Made by a program: the position numbers and the translations under genes
Assembly (NCBI GenBank): GCA_016788045.1
Contig: JAEUTG010000017.1
Location: 1-64,000 of the forward strand
DNA: 64,000 nucleotides
Source of the DNA: Bacteroidales bacterium
GTDB lineage: Bacteria; Bacteroidota; Bacteroidia; Bacteroidales; Lentimicrobiaceae
Direction of reading: 5' to 3'
Part shown: positions 55,795 through 64,000 of the stretch, piece by piece
Position numbering within the stretch: the stretch's first letter is position 1
Layout of the letters: each line of letters begins with the position of its first letter
The notes under the pieces: generated by a model
Seen by the model: only the letters and a program-made list of their open reading frames with translations
Databases searched by the model: none
What the model was told of the DNA's origin: nothing

Positions 55795-55844
55795 AAAATT
55801 GGAAATTGGAAATTGGAAATTGGAAATTAGAAATTGGAAATTGG
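55795..55844. repeat. (AAATTGG)n heptanucleotide repeat, about 7 copies
   Basis: A 7-bp tandem repeat, one copy reading AAATTAG. Same period as the preceding tract but different sequence. It ends just before the nuoN stop at 55875. Confidence 0.85.
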
Positions 55845-55874
55845 CCATTTCCCCTGCTTTGCTGCCATCAATCC

Positions 55875-57299
55875 CTAAAACAGTCCCACACTCAGGCTGT
55901 TGATAAACTCATACACCTGACTCCAGAAACCGACCACAAAGATACCCAATCCACTCAATATCAGTCCCAGGCGTGTCATTGAATCACTTCTGAACGGAGC
56001 AATGGGTGTATCGGTTTTGTTGATGAACATCGCTTTTACCACCATCAGGTAGTAGTACAGTGAAATGGTAGCATTGAGTACTGCGATGAAAACAAGCCAG
56101 TACAATCCGGCTGAAGCGGCAGAAGTAAACAGGAAAAACTTACCGAAGAACCCGGCGACCGGCGGAATGCCGGCCAGTGAGAACATGGCCAGCATCATCA
56201 GCAGGCTGAGTTTGGGGTTGGTCCGGTAGAGCCCGTTGTAATCACTCATCAGAATTTTACCGGTAGATGCTTCAATGGCAGCCACCACGCCGAAGGCACC
56301 GAGGTTTGAGAAGATATACACCAGAATAAAATAGATCACCGAGGTCATGCCCATCTGGCTGCCGGCCATCATCCCCAGCAGGATAAAACCGGCCTGAGCA
56401 ATGGAGCTGAAGGCAAGAAAACGCTTCATGTTCTGCTGGCGCAGGGCAAACAGGTTACCAACAAACATGGTGAGTACCGAAATCACGTAAAGCACATTCT
56501 GCCAGATGTCGAACAATTGGAAAAAGACCTTGTAGAGCACCAGCACCAGGATAAAGGAGGCTGCGCCTTTAGAAACAACTGACAAATAGGAAGTTACATT
56601 AACCGGCGCTCCCTCGTAAACATCGGCGGTCCACAGATGGAAGGGTACCAGCGAGATTTTAAATGCCATTCCGGAGATGAAAAAGAGGAAAGCAAGCACC
56701 TGCATCGGAGCATTGCTGTAAACAGCGGCAACCTGATCAAAATAGATGCTTCCGGTAGATCCGTAGATGAGCGACAACCCGAACAGAAGAATGCCTGAAG
56801 AGAGGGCGCTCGAAAGAATCAGTTTTACCCCTGCTTCAGCCGATTTGGTCTGGTGATGGGTGTAGGCTGCCAGCGCTGCGATGGGTATGGTTGCGGTTTC
56901 AAGGCCAAGATAGAACATCAGGAAGTCGCCCGATGAGATCATAAAATACATCCCGATGAGTGTTGAGAACAACAGGATGAAATATTCGCTCATTTTCTCA
57001 CGGTTCTCCGGTTTGTTCACCCAGGGCCACGATTGCAGCAGGATGATCAGCACCCCGATGTTGAGCACATTCTTCATCAGGCTGATGAGCGGGGTGGTTT
57101 TGAACATGCCCCCGAACAACACACCTTCGTCGGCCGGGAGAAACCCGACAATGGTCTGTACGGCGAAAAGCGCTATGGCAAAAGGAACAATGGCACTTTT
57201 GTGCGCAGGTTTCACCATGAGGTCGGTTATCAGCAGGATAAGCGCGATGGCCACCAGCATGAGTTCGTGACGCATGAGAAGAAAATCGTTGACTGTCAT
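55875..57299 (-). CDS. nuoN: NADH-quinone oxidoreductase subunit N
   Basis: A 474-residue antiporter-like subunit of complex I with about 13-14 membrane helices. It has the Mrp-type core (FLMFYLGLETATIPIAALAA; SALSSGILLFGLSLIYGSTG; VPFHLWTADVYEGAPVNVTS), including the helix-7/8 Lys/His positions for proton transfer. It pumps protons as part of the membrane arm. It is the last gene of the cluster; the nuoM stop lies 63 bp upstream of its start. Confidence 0.95.
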   Translation of the reverse strand: MTVNDFLLMRHELMLVAIALILLITDLMVKPAHKSAIVPFAIALFAVQTIVGFLPADEGVLFGGMFKTTPLISLMKNVLNIGVLIILLQSWPWVNKPENREKMSEYFILLFSTLIGMYFMISSGDFLMFYLGLETATIPIAALAAYTHHQTKSAEAGVKLILSSALSSGILLFGLSLIYGSTGSIYFDQVAAVYSNAPMQVLAFLFFISGMAFKISLVPFHLWTADVYEGAPVNVTSYLSVVSKGAASFILVLVLYKVFFQLFDIWQNVLYVISVLTMFVGNLFALRQQNMKRFLAFSSIAQAGFILLGMMAGSQMGMTSVIYFILVYIFSNLGAFGVVAAIEASTGKILMSDYNGLYRTNPKLSLLMMLAMFSLAGIPPVAGFFGKFFLFTSAASAGLYWLVFIAVLNATISLYYYLMVVKAMFINKTDTPIAPFRSDSMTRLGLILSGLGIFVVGFWSQVYEFINSLSVGLF

Positions 57300-57362
57300 A
57301 CTACCAATCTATAAGGTTTTGTTTAAGCCTGAAGGGATGCTTCCGGCTGACTTCAATGCTAA

Positions 57363-58883
57363 TCAGAACAGGCCGGTAAATTCGAAACCGGCCATGGATA
57401 TTTTATTCACAATAGGCTCCAGGCTCACGTTGATCATGTCTGACAACCAGAGCGGAGCAATACCGATGGCAGCGATGGCCAGCACCAGGGTGATGGTGGA
57501 GAGGCGCTCGTGCCATTTGGCATCTTCAAGATGAAGGAAATGCTCATCTTTAATCGGGCCGAGCAACAGGATGCCCACCACCCTCAGGATATACACTGCG
57601 GTGACCACGATGCTTGTGGTGGCCATGATGGTGAGGAAACGGTGGAAGAAATCGGTGTGCTGGAAGGCACCGAAGAAGATGGTCATTTCAGCCACAAAGC
57701 CGCTTAAGCCCGGAAGTCCGAGGGATGCAAGTCCGGCAATTACATAAACCACGCCCAGGAAAGGCATCACCTTCATGATACCGCCCATTTCGTTGATCAT
57801 ACGGGTATGAGTACGTCCGTAGATCATCCCGATCAGGGCAAAGAAAAGGGCCGTCATCAGTCCGTGGGAGATCATCTGAAGGATGGCTCCGTTGAAGGCG
57901 GTCTGGTTCATCATCAGCACGGCAAAGAGTACCAGTCCGCAATGGCTGACCGAGGAGTAGGCATTGATGTATTTAAGGTCTTTTTGCCAGATGGCTCCGA
58001 AAGCACCGTAAACCACACTGATGCCGGTAAGGATCAGGAAAATCCAGGCTTGTTCCTGGGCAGCTTCAGGCATCAGAAAGATGGCTACCCTGAACGCACC
58101 GTATCCTCCTAGTTTCATCAGCACGCCTGCATGCAGCATCGAAACAGCCGTGGGGGCTGAGGCATGACCGTCGGGCGACCAGGTGTGGAAAGGGAAGAGG
58201 GCTCCAAGGATACCAAATCCGATAAAGGTAAACGGGAAGAGGAACCTCTGCATCTCCACAGGGATGTCAATTTTAGAAATCTCAAGAAGGTTCCAGGTAA
58301 GCGGGCCACCGTCAGGTGACGAATAGAAATAAATTCCGAGCAGGCCTACCATCAGCAAGGCCGAACCGCCCATCAGCATCAGCGTGAGCTTCATAGCCGA
58401 ATATTCCTTCGGACCCGAACCCCAGATGCCGATCAGCAGGTACATCGGGATAACCGCTATCTCATAAAACAGGAACATCGTAAACAGGTCGAGCGAAATG
58501 AAAAACCCGAATACCCCGGTGGCAAGCAGAATCAGCGAGATGAAGAATTCTCTTGAGAGAAACTCCATATTCCAGGAGGCGAAGATTCCTGCAAAAACCA
58601 CAATACCGGTAAGGGCGATCATGGCCACTGAAATGCCGTCAACACCTATGGCATAATGGATGTTGAGCGACGGGAACCAGAGTGCATCGTAGGTGAACAG
58701 CATTTCGGCGGTGTTGCCTGCATTGCGCTCGGCCAGATACATGAACACCAGGATTGCCGAAAGGATCAGCTGAACCGACATGCCTGCTGCCGCAACAAGC
58801 CTGGTCTGTTTCATGTTTTTTGTAAACACAATGGCTGCCGAGGTAAGCACGGGAACCAGCACAAATAAACTGAGTATATTCAT
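57363..58883 (-). CDS. nuoM: NADH-quinone oxidoreductase subunit M
   Basis: A 506-residue antiporter-like subunit. Helical throughout with the family core SLDLFTMFLFYEIAVIPMYL (Glu in the first half-channel), FPFHTWSPDGHASAPTAVSM and KLGGYGAFR, then SSVSHCGLVLFAVLMM. A proton pathway of the membrane arm. It starts 15 bp after the nuoL stop. Confidence 0.96.
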   Translation of the reverse strand: MNILSLFVLVPVLTSAAIVFTKNMKQTRLVAAAGMSVQLILSAILVFMYLAERNAGNTAEMLFTYDALWFPSLNIHYAIGVDGISVAMIALTGIVVFAGIFASWNMEFLSREFFISLILLATGVFGFFISLDLFTMFLFYEIAVIPMYLLIGIWGSGPKEYSAMKLTLMLMGGSALLMVGLLGIYFYSSPDGGPLTWNLLEISKIDIPVEMQRFLFPFTFIGFGILGALFPFHTWSPDGHASAPTAVSMLHAGVLMKLGGYGAFRVAIFLMPEAAQEQAWIFLILTGISVVYGAFGAIWQKDLKYINAYSSVSHCGLVLFAVLMMNQTAFNGAILQMISHGLMTALFFALIGMIYGRTHTRMINEMGGIMKVMPFLGVVYVIAGLASLGLPGLSGFVAEMTIFFGAFQHTDFFHRFLTIMATTSIVVTAVYILRVVGILLLGPIKDEHFLHLEDAKWHERLSTITLVLAIAAIGIAPLWLSDMINVSLEPIVNKISMAGFEFTGLF

Positions 58884-58898
58884 AGTCGGATGTTTTCT

Positions 58899-60815
58899 TT
58901 ACAGGATAAAAACGAAAATAATGACCAGCACAATGGTTCCGGTAACGAACACATACCCATATTGCTGAATCCGCCCGCTCTGCAGCCCTTTGATGAGGTA
59001 AGAGCTCTTCTCAATCACCCGGGCAATCAGATTCATAAATCCATCCACAATGTGGCGGTCAAACCACGCTACCGGACGTGAAACCAGGTTAAACAGAATT
59101 TTTTTCGTAACAAAGAGGTAAACTTCATCCATGTAGAACTTGTGGTAGGCCCAGGTGTAGAAGCTGCCGAATCCGCCGGCCATTTTTGCCGGAACTGCGG
59201 TCTCTTTGCGGTACATCAGCGTAGCCACAACGATACCGAGCACACCGATGAGCACCGAAGGAATGGCAATGCCGTAATTGATGTGCGCTTCAAACGGCAG
59301 GCCATCGCTGGTAACCAGTTCGTGGAAGGGCAGGAAACCTGAAAATACAGCGCCAAAAGCCAGGATCATGAGCGGGATGGTCATGGTTGCCGGTGCCTCG
59401 TGTGGTGTGTGATGATAATGGGTGTGTTTTCCCCAGAAAATGCTGTAATAAAGCCTGAACATGTAGAATGCGGTGAGACCTGCCACGGCGAATTCAATGA
59501 TAAACAACGGCATACTGTGGTGGTAGGCTGCTACCAGAATTTCATCCTTGCTGAAGAATCCCGAAAGGGGAGGAATTCCGGCAATGGTAAGACAGGCAAT
59601 GAGAAAGGTGATGTGGGTGATGGGCAGGTATTTACGCAGGCCGCCCATGTCGCGCATATCGTTGCTGTGAACGGCATGGATGATGGCTCCGGCGCCGAGG
59701 AAGAGCAGGGCCTTGAACATGGCGTGGGTGAACAGGTGGAAGTTACCGGCCATAAATCCCAGGCCATCGTGGCCTCCATACCCTGAAACACCGAGGGCCA
59801 GCATCATATAGCCGATCTGCGACATGGTGGAATAGGCCAGCACCCGCTTGATGTCGGTCTGGGTGCAGGCGATGATGGCCGCAAACAGCGAGCTGAGTCC
59901 TCCGACCCATGCCACCACATGCAGCGCATCGGGGGCAACCATGGAATAAACCGGGAACAGACGGGCCACCAGATACACACCGGCAACAACCATGGTAGCC
60001 GCGTGAATCAAAGCCGAAACAGGAGTGGGGCCTTCCATGGCATCGGGCAGCCAGATATGCAGCGGGAACATGGCCGATTTACCGGCGCCGCCCATGAAGA
60101 TGAAGATCAACGCCCAGGTGATGGCGCTCAGTCCCATAAAAGTGGCGCTACCAGCCTGAAGCATGGCAGGGCCGGTAGGGCTTACCAATGTCCTGAAATC
60201 AAAGGTATCGGTCATAAACGACAGCATCAGAATCCCGATCAGAAAACCGAGGTCGGCAAAACGGGTAACGATAAAGGCTTTCTTGGAGGCTGCAACAGCG
60301 CTGGGTTTTTCGTAGTAGAAGCCAATGAGCAGGAACGAAGAAACACCCACCAGTTCCCAGAAAATGTACATCTGGAAAATGTTGGTTGCCAGCACCAGTC
60401 CGAGCATCGAAAAACTGAAGAGCGACAGGAAGGTAAAGAAGCGGGCAAAGCCCCTTTCACCTTTCATATACCCGAGGCTGTAGATGTGCACCATAAACGA
60501 TACGGTACTCACCACGATCAGCATCATCACCGAGATGGGATCGAGCAGGACACCCAGGTTGATGGTCAGCTTTTCGGTAAGGTGAAGCCACTCAATTTCA
60601 AATGCTTTCATGGCCTGATAGCCTGAGCCGTGCAGGTGATCGGTCCAGAAATAACGGATGGCGGTGAGGTAGGAGAGGATGGTTACCGCAAACAAGCCGG
60701 TGGTGCCGATAAGCCCTGATACCTTCGGGTTCATTTTATGGCCGGCAAGTCCGGTAAACAGAAACACTGCCAGTGGTATCAGCGGGATAAGCAATGTGTA
60801 GGTGTAATCGATCAT
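58899..60815 (-). CDS. nuoL: NADH-quinone oxidoreductase subunit L
   Basis: A 638-residue subunit, the largest and most distal of the membrane arm. It has the antiporter core (FWELVGVSSFLLIGFYYEKP; SAMFPLHIWLPDAMEGPTPV, then SALIHAATMV; LAYSTMSQIGYMMLALG) and a C-terminal extension that includes the lateral helix region after residue 500. It is 40 bp after nuoK. Confidence 0.97.
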   Translation of the reverse strand: MIDYTYTLLIPLIPLAVFLFTGLAGHKMNPKVSGLIGTTGLFAVTILSYLTAIRYFWTDHLHGSGYQAMKAFEIEWLHLTEKLTINLGVLLDPISVMMLIVVSTVSFMVHIYSLGYMKGERGFARFFTFLSLFSFSMLGLVLATNIFQMYIFWELVGVSSFLLIGFYYEKPSAVAASKKAFIVTRFADLGFLIGILMLSFMTDTFDFRTLVSPTGPAMLQAGSATFMGLSAITWALIFIFMGGAGKSAMFPLHIWLPDAMEGPTPVSALIHAATMVVAGVYLVARLFPVYSMVAPDALHVVAWVGGLSSLFAAIIACTQTDIKRVLAYSTMSQIGYMMLALGVSGYGGHDGLGFMAGNFHLFTHAMFKALLFLGAGAIIHAVHSNDMRDMGGLRKYLPITHITFLIACLTIAGIPPLSGFFSKDEILVAAYHHSMPLFIIEFAVAGLTAFYMFRLYYSIFWGKHTHYHHTPHEAPATMTIPLMILAFGAVFSGFLPFHELVTSDGLPFEAHINYGIAIPSVLIGVLGIVVATLMYRKETAVPAKMAGGFGSFYTWAYHKFYMDEVYLFVTKKILFNLVSRPVAWFDRHIVDGFMNLIARVIEKSSYLIKGLQSGRIQQYGYVFVTGTIVLVIIFVFIL

Positions 60816-60855
60816 TGGCTGATTTCCTTTCGGGTTAACGTCTTGATGTCTTTAA

Positions 60856-61173
60856 CTAAAATTTCATTTCATCCACCTTGTCCACATCGATGGAGCGGAA
60901 ATTACGGTAGATGTTGATGATGATGGCAATGGCCACCGCAGCTTCGGCAGCCGCCACGGCAATCACAATCAGACTGAAAAAGTGGCCGTGCAGGTTGTCG
61001 GGATACAGAAAACGGTTGAACGCCACAAAGTTTATATTCACTGAATTGAGAATCAGTTCAATCGACATCAGCATGGTGATGAGGTTGCGGCGGGTAAGGA
61101 AACCGTAGATACCCGTGAAAAACATCAGGGTGCTGATGATCAGGAAATACTGTAATGGAATGGTTCCGGTCAT
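60856..61173 (-). CDS. nuoK: NADH-quinone oxidoreductase subunit K
   Basis: A 105-residue, three-helix subunit, normal length. Key acidic residues lie in LISTLMFFTGIYGFLTRRNL then MLMSIELILNSVNINFVAFN, and AVAAAEAAVAIAIIINIYRN, with the two conserved Glu of the E-channel. It starts 25 bp before nuoJ ends... it is separated from nuoJ by 25 bp. Confidence 0.96.
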   Translation of the reverse strand: MTGTIPLQYFLIISTLMFFTGIYGFLTRRNLITMLMSIELILNSVNINFVAFNRFLYPDNLHGHFFSLIVIAVAAAEAAVAIAIIINIYRNFRSIDVDKVDEMKF

Positions 61174-61198
61174 GATAAGCTGTTTTTCTTTACCTGAT

Positions 61199-61726
61199 TT
61201 ACTTTTTGTTTCCTTTGGCGGCCATATTTTCCTTACGGGCTACGATGATGGCACCGATCATGGCAGCCAGCAACAGTACGGAGACAACCTCGAAGGGGAG
61301 GGCATACCCGTTTTCGTTGTATGAAACCAGCGCCCTGCCTATGTTTTTAACATCTGAGGGCATTGCGGTGGCTGTTTTTTCGGGAAAGGAATATTTCAGA
61401 ATGGTGATCAGGGTGAGTGCAGCACCGGCCACTGTGGCCAGAGTCGACATCAATCCCTGAAACCTGCCGGCCATCTCTGCCCGTTCGCTGATGTGGCTGG
61501 TAAGCAGGATGGAAAAAATGATCAGCACGATGATACCTCCGGCATACACCGTTAACTGCACTGCCGCCAGGAAATTGTAGTTCAGCATAAAATAGAGGCC
61601 GGCCGTGCTCACCAGCACAAACAACAGGTAAACGGCCGCACGCAGTATCCTGCGGCTGGTAACCGTGAGAATCGAGAAGATGACAATCATTCCCGATAAC
61701 ATAAAAAACAAGAGTTCGCTGTTCAT
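61199..61726 (-). CDS. nuoJ: NADH-quinone oxidoreductase subunit J
   Basis: A 175-residue membrane subunit with five helices: AVYLLFVLVSTAGLYFMLNY, LTVYAGGIIVLIIFSILLTS (containing the conserved Tyr-x-Gly pi-bulge), and AALTLITILKYSF. Lies between nuoI (29 bp) and nuoK (25 bp). Confidence 0.95.
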   Translation of the reverse strand: MNSELLFFMLSGMIVIFSILTVTSRRILRAAVYLLFVLVSTAGLYFMLNYNFLAAVQLTVYAGGIIVLIIFSILLTSHISERAEMAGRFQGLMSTLATVAGAALTLITILKYSFPEKTATAMPSDVKNIGRALVSYNENGYALPFEVVSVLLLAAMIGAIIVARKENMAAKGNKK

Positions 61727-61755
61727 GATATATCGTCAGTCAGTTATTGTTCAGA

Positions 61756-62238
61756 CTATTCTTTAACACCTTCCATGATCTTCGACCCGGGTTTGTTCAG
61801 CACTTTGGTAAGCAGAGTGCGATCCCAGACGGCATGCTCAAACGTTTGATCCATAACGATGGCACCGGTAGGGCAGGCTTTGATGCAAAGGTTGCAGAAA
61901 GTGCACATCCCCAGATGGTAGATGTGCTGATCGATGGCCCTTTTCTTTTTTCCTTCTTCGTTCACCAGTGTTTTGGTGATGATCTCGATGGAGCCGTTGG
62001 GGCAGTTGATTTCGCAGATACCGCATCCGGTGCATTTGTGTTCGTTGTTCTCGTTGTGCGGCATGATCACCTCACCCCTGAAACGTTCAGCGATCTTCAG
62101 CGTTTCCCTGTTTTCGGGATATTGCTGGGTAACATGTTTCCAGGGGGTAAAGAAGTACTTTGCCGTAACCCTCATGCCGGTGATCAGGGTCCATATTCCC
62201 TGGAGAATTTCCTTTATGTAGTTGTATATTGCTTTCAT
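61756..62238 (-). CDS. nuoI: NADH-quinone oxidoreductase subunit I
   Basis: A 160-residue ferredoxin-like subunit carrying clusters N6a and N6b: cysteines 69, 72, 75, 79 (CTGCGICEINCP) and 112, 115, 118, 122 (CTFCNLCIKACP). It carries electrons in the peripheral arm toward quinone. It follows nuoH by 16 bp. Confidence 0.96.
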   Translation of the reverse strand: MKAIYNYIKEILQGIWTLITGMRVTAKYFFTPWKHVTQQYPENRETLKIAERFRGEVIMPHNENNEHKCTGCGICEINCPNGSIEIITKTLVNEEGKKKRAIDQHIYHLGMCTFCNLCIKACPTGAIVMDQTFEHAVWDRTLLTKVLNKPGSKIMEGVKE

Positions 62239-62254
62239 GGTTCAGGTTTCGGTA

Positions 62255-63343
62255 TTAAAAATGCAGCCCGAAGAGCACAACGGCAGCCATCAGTAAAATG
62301 TTAAACAGGTTGATGGGCAGCAGGTATTTCCATTCAAGGTTCAGAATCTGGTCAACACGAAGGCGGGGGAAAGTCCACTTGAACCACATCATGAGGAACA
62401 TTACCGCGAGTACCTTAAAGAAGAACCAGAACAGCCCGGGGATCAGATCCATGATCTGGTTGAAGCCTTCGAAGTCGCCGAAATGCAGGGGCATCCATCC
62501 GCCCAGGAAAACTGTGGTTGCCATGGCTGCCACAATGAAGAGGTTGATGTATTCGGCAAGGAAGAAAAAGGCAAACTTGATTCCTGAATACTCGGTGTGG
62601 AATCCGGCCGTGAGTTCCGATTCAGCCTCGGCCAGGTCGAAGGGGCCACGGTTGGTCTCGGCGGTACCGGCAATCACAAACACGAAAAAGGCAATCACAG
62701 CGGGAACATGTCCTTTGAAGATAAACCAAAGGTCGCGCTGACCTTCAACAATGCCTGAAATCTGCATGGTGCCGGCCAGGATGATCATGGTGATGAGTGA
62801 TAGCCCCACGGAGAGTTCATAACTCACGATCTGGGCCCCGGAACGCATGGCCCCGATGAGTGAATACTTGTTGTTGGAACTCCAGCCTGCAAGCAATATC
62901 CCGATCACACCAACCGAAGAAACCGCGGTAACAAAAAATACCCCGATGTCGAAATCAAAGGTCACCAGACCCGGTGCAAAGGGGATTACCGAAATTACAA
63001 GGAAACTCACGATAATCACGATAAAAGGTGCCAGGTTGTAGAGGAATTTGTCGGCATTCTTCGGGGTGATCAGCTCCTTCATCAGCAGTTTGATGAAGTC
63101 GGCAATGGTTTGCAAAAGCCCCCACGGACCGACCCTCATCGGGCCCAGGCGCTGCTGGAATGCTGCGCAAACCTTGCGTTCTGCATACACGAGAAAGAGT
63201 CCGAACAGGGCCACAAAAAGCAGGTAGGCCAGTCCGACAATGGTCCATTCAATGGCCAGCACTGCCGTGGGTGACAATTGCGATGAAAGCCCCTCGTGAA
63301 TGGATTTTGTGAGTGTTGTGAAATCGTAAATATTGAATGCCAT
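62255..63343 (-). CDS. nuoH: NADH-quinone oxidoreductase subunit H
   Basis: A 362-residue membrane subunit joining the two arms at the quinone site. The first helix is followed by the loop AERKVCAAFQQRLGPMRVGP; later GTAETNRGPFDLAEAESELT (and AGFHTEYSG) contains the acidic residues of the quinone/E-channel region; FKWTFPRLRVDQ closes. It follows nuoD by 31 bp, with no nuoE, F or G between. Confidence 0.97.
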   Translation of the reverse strand: MAFNIYDFTTLTKSIHEGLSSQLSPTAVLAIEWTIVGLAYLLFVALFGLFLVYAERKVCAAFQQRLGPMRVGPWGLLQTIADFIKLLMKELITPKNADKFLYNLAPFIVIIVSFLVISVIPFAPGLVTFDFDIGVFFVTAVSSVGVIGILLAGWSSNNKYSLIGAMRSGAQIVSYELSVGLSLITMIILAGTMQISGIVEGQRDLWFIFKGHVPAVIAFFVFVIAGTAETNRGPFDLAEAESELTAGFHTEYSGIKFAFFFLAEYINLFIVAAMATTVFLGGWMPLHFGDFEGFNQIMDLIPGLFWFFFKVLAVMFLMMWFKWTFPRLRVDQILNLEWKYLLPINLFNILLMAAVVLFGLHF

Positions 63344-63374
63344 CGCTTCTTGATTGGATGTTATATTCAGAATT

Positions 63375-64000
63375 TTAACGGTCGATATCGGGAATCACCA
63401 GGTCGAAGGTCGACATAATGGCTACCAGGTCGGCAATCTTCCACCCTTTGGCTATGTGGTTGATTGCAAACAGGTTGGAGAATCCCGGAGAGCGGAACTT
63501 CACCCGGTAGGGGTTTTTCTTTCCGTCGGAAACGATAAACACACCGAACTCGCCACGGGCTGTTTCCACACGCTGGTAGAATTCCCCTTCGGGCAGTTTT
63601 ACCACGCCCTTCATTTTCAGGGCAAAATCCCCTTCGGGAATGTTGTCGATGAGCTGCTCAATGATGCTGATGGATTCCCACATTTCAGCCATACGAACCT
63701 GATAGCGGGTGTAGGTGTCGCCCACATCGCTCAGAATCTCTTTGAACTGAACCTTGTCGTAAGCACTGTAAGGTCTGTGTTTCCGCAGGTCGCACTCAAA
63801 TCCCGAAGCCCTGGCGGTAGGACCGGTTACGCCCCAGGCAATGGCATCTTCCTTCGAAAGGTAAGCCACCCCTTTGGTACGTTCGGTGAAAATCACATTG
63901 CCCGATAGCAGGCGTTCGTATTCGGGGAGCTTGGTTTTGAATTTTTTGATAAAAGCTTTTACATCGCGCTGGAAGTTCGGGTAGATGTCGAACATCACAC
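63375..64000 (-). CDS. nuoD: NADH-quinone oxidoreductase subunit D, partial (C-terminal half)
   Basis: The C-terminal 208 or so residues of the 49-kDa subunit; the 5' end lies beyond the window. Visible are AIAWGVTGPTARASGFECDL, RPYSAYDKV, SIIEQLIDNIPEGDF, ARGEFGVFIVSDGKKNPYRVK, FRSPGFSNLFAINHIAKGWK, and the very C-terminal DLVAIMSTFDLVIPDIDR, which are NuoD hallmarks near the quinone pocket. Whether it is fused to NuoC cannot be seen. Confidence 0.95.
   Translation of the reverse strand, partial: VMFDIYPNFQRDVKAFIKKFKTKLPEYERLLSGNVIFTERTKGVAYLSKEDAIAWGVTGPTARASGFECDLRKHRPYSAYDKVQFKEILSDVGDTYTRYQVRMAEMWESISIIEQLIDNIPEGDFALKMKGVVKLPEGEFYQRVETARGEFGVFIVSDGKKNPYRVKFRSPGFSNLFAINHIAKGWKIADLVAIMSTFDLVIPDIDR

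Noticed and set aside
55767..55982. A 71-codon frame reading through the heptamer tract
   Set aside because: It translates the repeat itself into a NWKLEIG repeat and overlaps nuoN on the other strand.
59919..60626. A 235-codon open frame on plus opposite nuoL
   Set aside because: The frame is rich in His, Gln and Gly from reading a membrane protein gene backwards; no signal of a real gene.

Overview
The window comes from a Bacteroidota chromosome, most likely an anaerobic or microaerobic member of the Bacteroidales/Marinilabiliales side of the phylum. Evidence: a SusC/SusD/SusE glycan-uptake locus with its own GH13 amylase and LacI regulator, DUF4397 and DUF5723 envelope proteins, ribosomal protein bTHX, a single-chain pyruvate:ferredoxin oxidoreductase, and Bacteroidota-type promoters (TTG, about 19 bp, TAnnTTTG) in front of many genes instead of Shine-Dalgarno-led starts. 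The genus cannot be named from sequence reading alone.

Layout. 0.1-5.7 kb: a truncated DUF4397 tandem-repeat protein, an SRPBCC protein, a DMT exporter, aquaporin Z and a dihydroorotate-dehydrogenase-like enzyme. 6.1-9.7 kb: nifJ. 9.7-25.9 kb: housekeeping and envelope genes (class C acid phosphatase, formyl-THF cyclo-ligase, sppA, folK-deoxynucleoside kinase, a histidine kinase, an ECF sigma factor with a B12-binding CarH-like MerR regulator, alaS, an M23 peptidase, a MerR regulator, hldD, alkaline phosphatase, an MFS carrier). 25.9-36.2 kb: a candidate small RNA and then a starch/maltodextrin locus (GH13 lipoprotein and LacI on minus; divergent susC, susD, susE on plus). 36.3-49 kb: rlmD, aroK, recQ, HU, fmt, a TPR protein, bTHX, an overlapping pair best read as MurL and MurD2, yqgE, rhomboid and a membrane protein. 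49-55.9 kb: a DUF5723 barrel, an orphan DppC-type permease, an AIM24-like protein, tRNA-His, small envelope proteins and several repeat-rich gaps. 55.9-64 kb: complex I genes nuoD(partial)-H-I-J-K-L-M-N on minus.

How the genes fit together. The Sus locus should bind and import alpha-glucans: the amylase cuts them at the surface, SusE and SusD bind them, SusC imports them, and LacI probably senses the sugar at a perfect operator-like palindrome. PFOR makes reduced ferredoxin, and the complex I cluster runs directly from nuoD to nuoH without nuoEFG, so ferredoxin or another non-NADH donor is a plausible input. The MurL/MurD2 pair suggests that D-glutamate for peptidoglycan is made by epimerising an L-Glu-containing precursor.

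Most unusual items: a SusD protein with two SusE/F-type starch-binding modules inserted in its fold; the MurL-MurD2 pair; a predicted light/B12-sensing regulator beside an ECF sigma factor with a repeated site array; two families of small non-coding inverted-repeat elements, one with target duplications, with a short palindrome nested in one copy; and a small RNA candidate containing a sequence like the 16S rRNA 3' tail.
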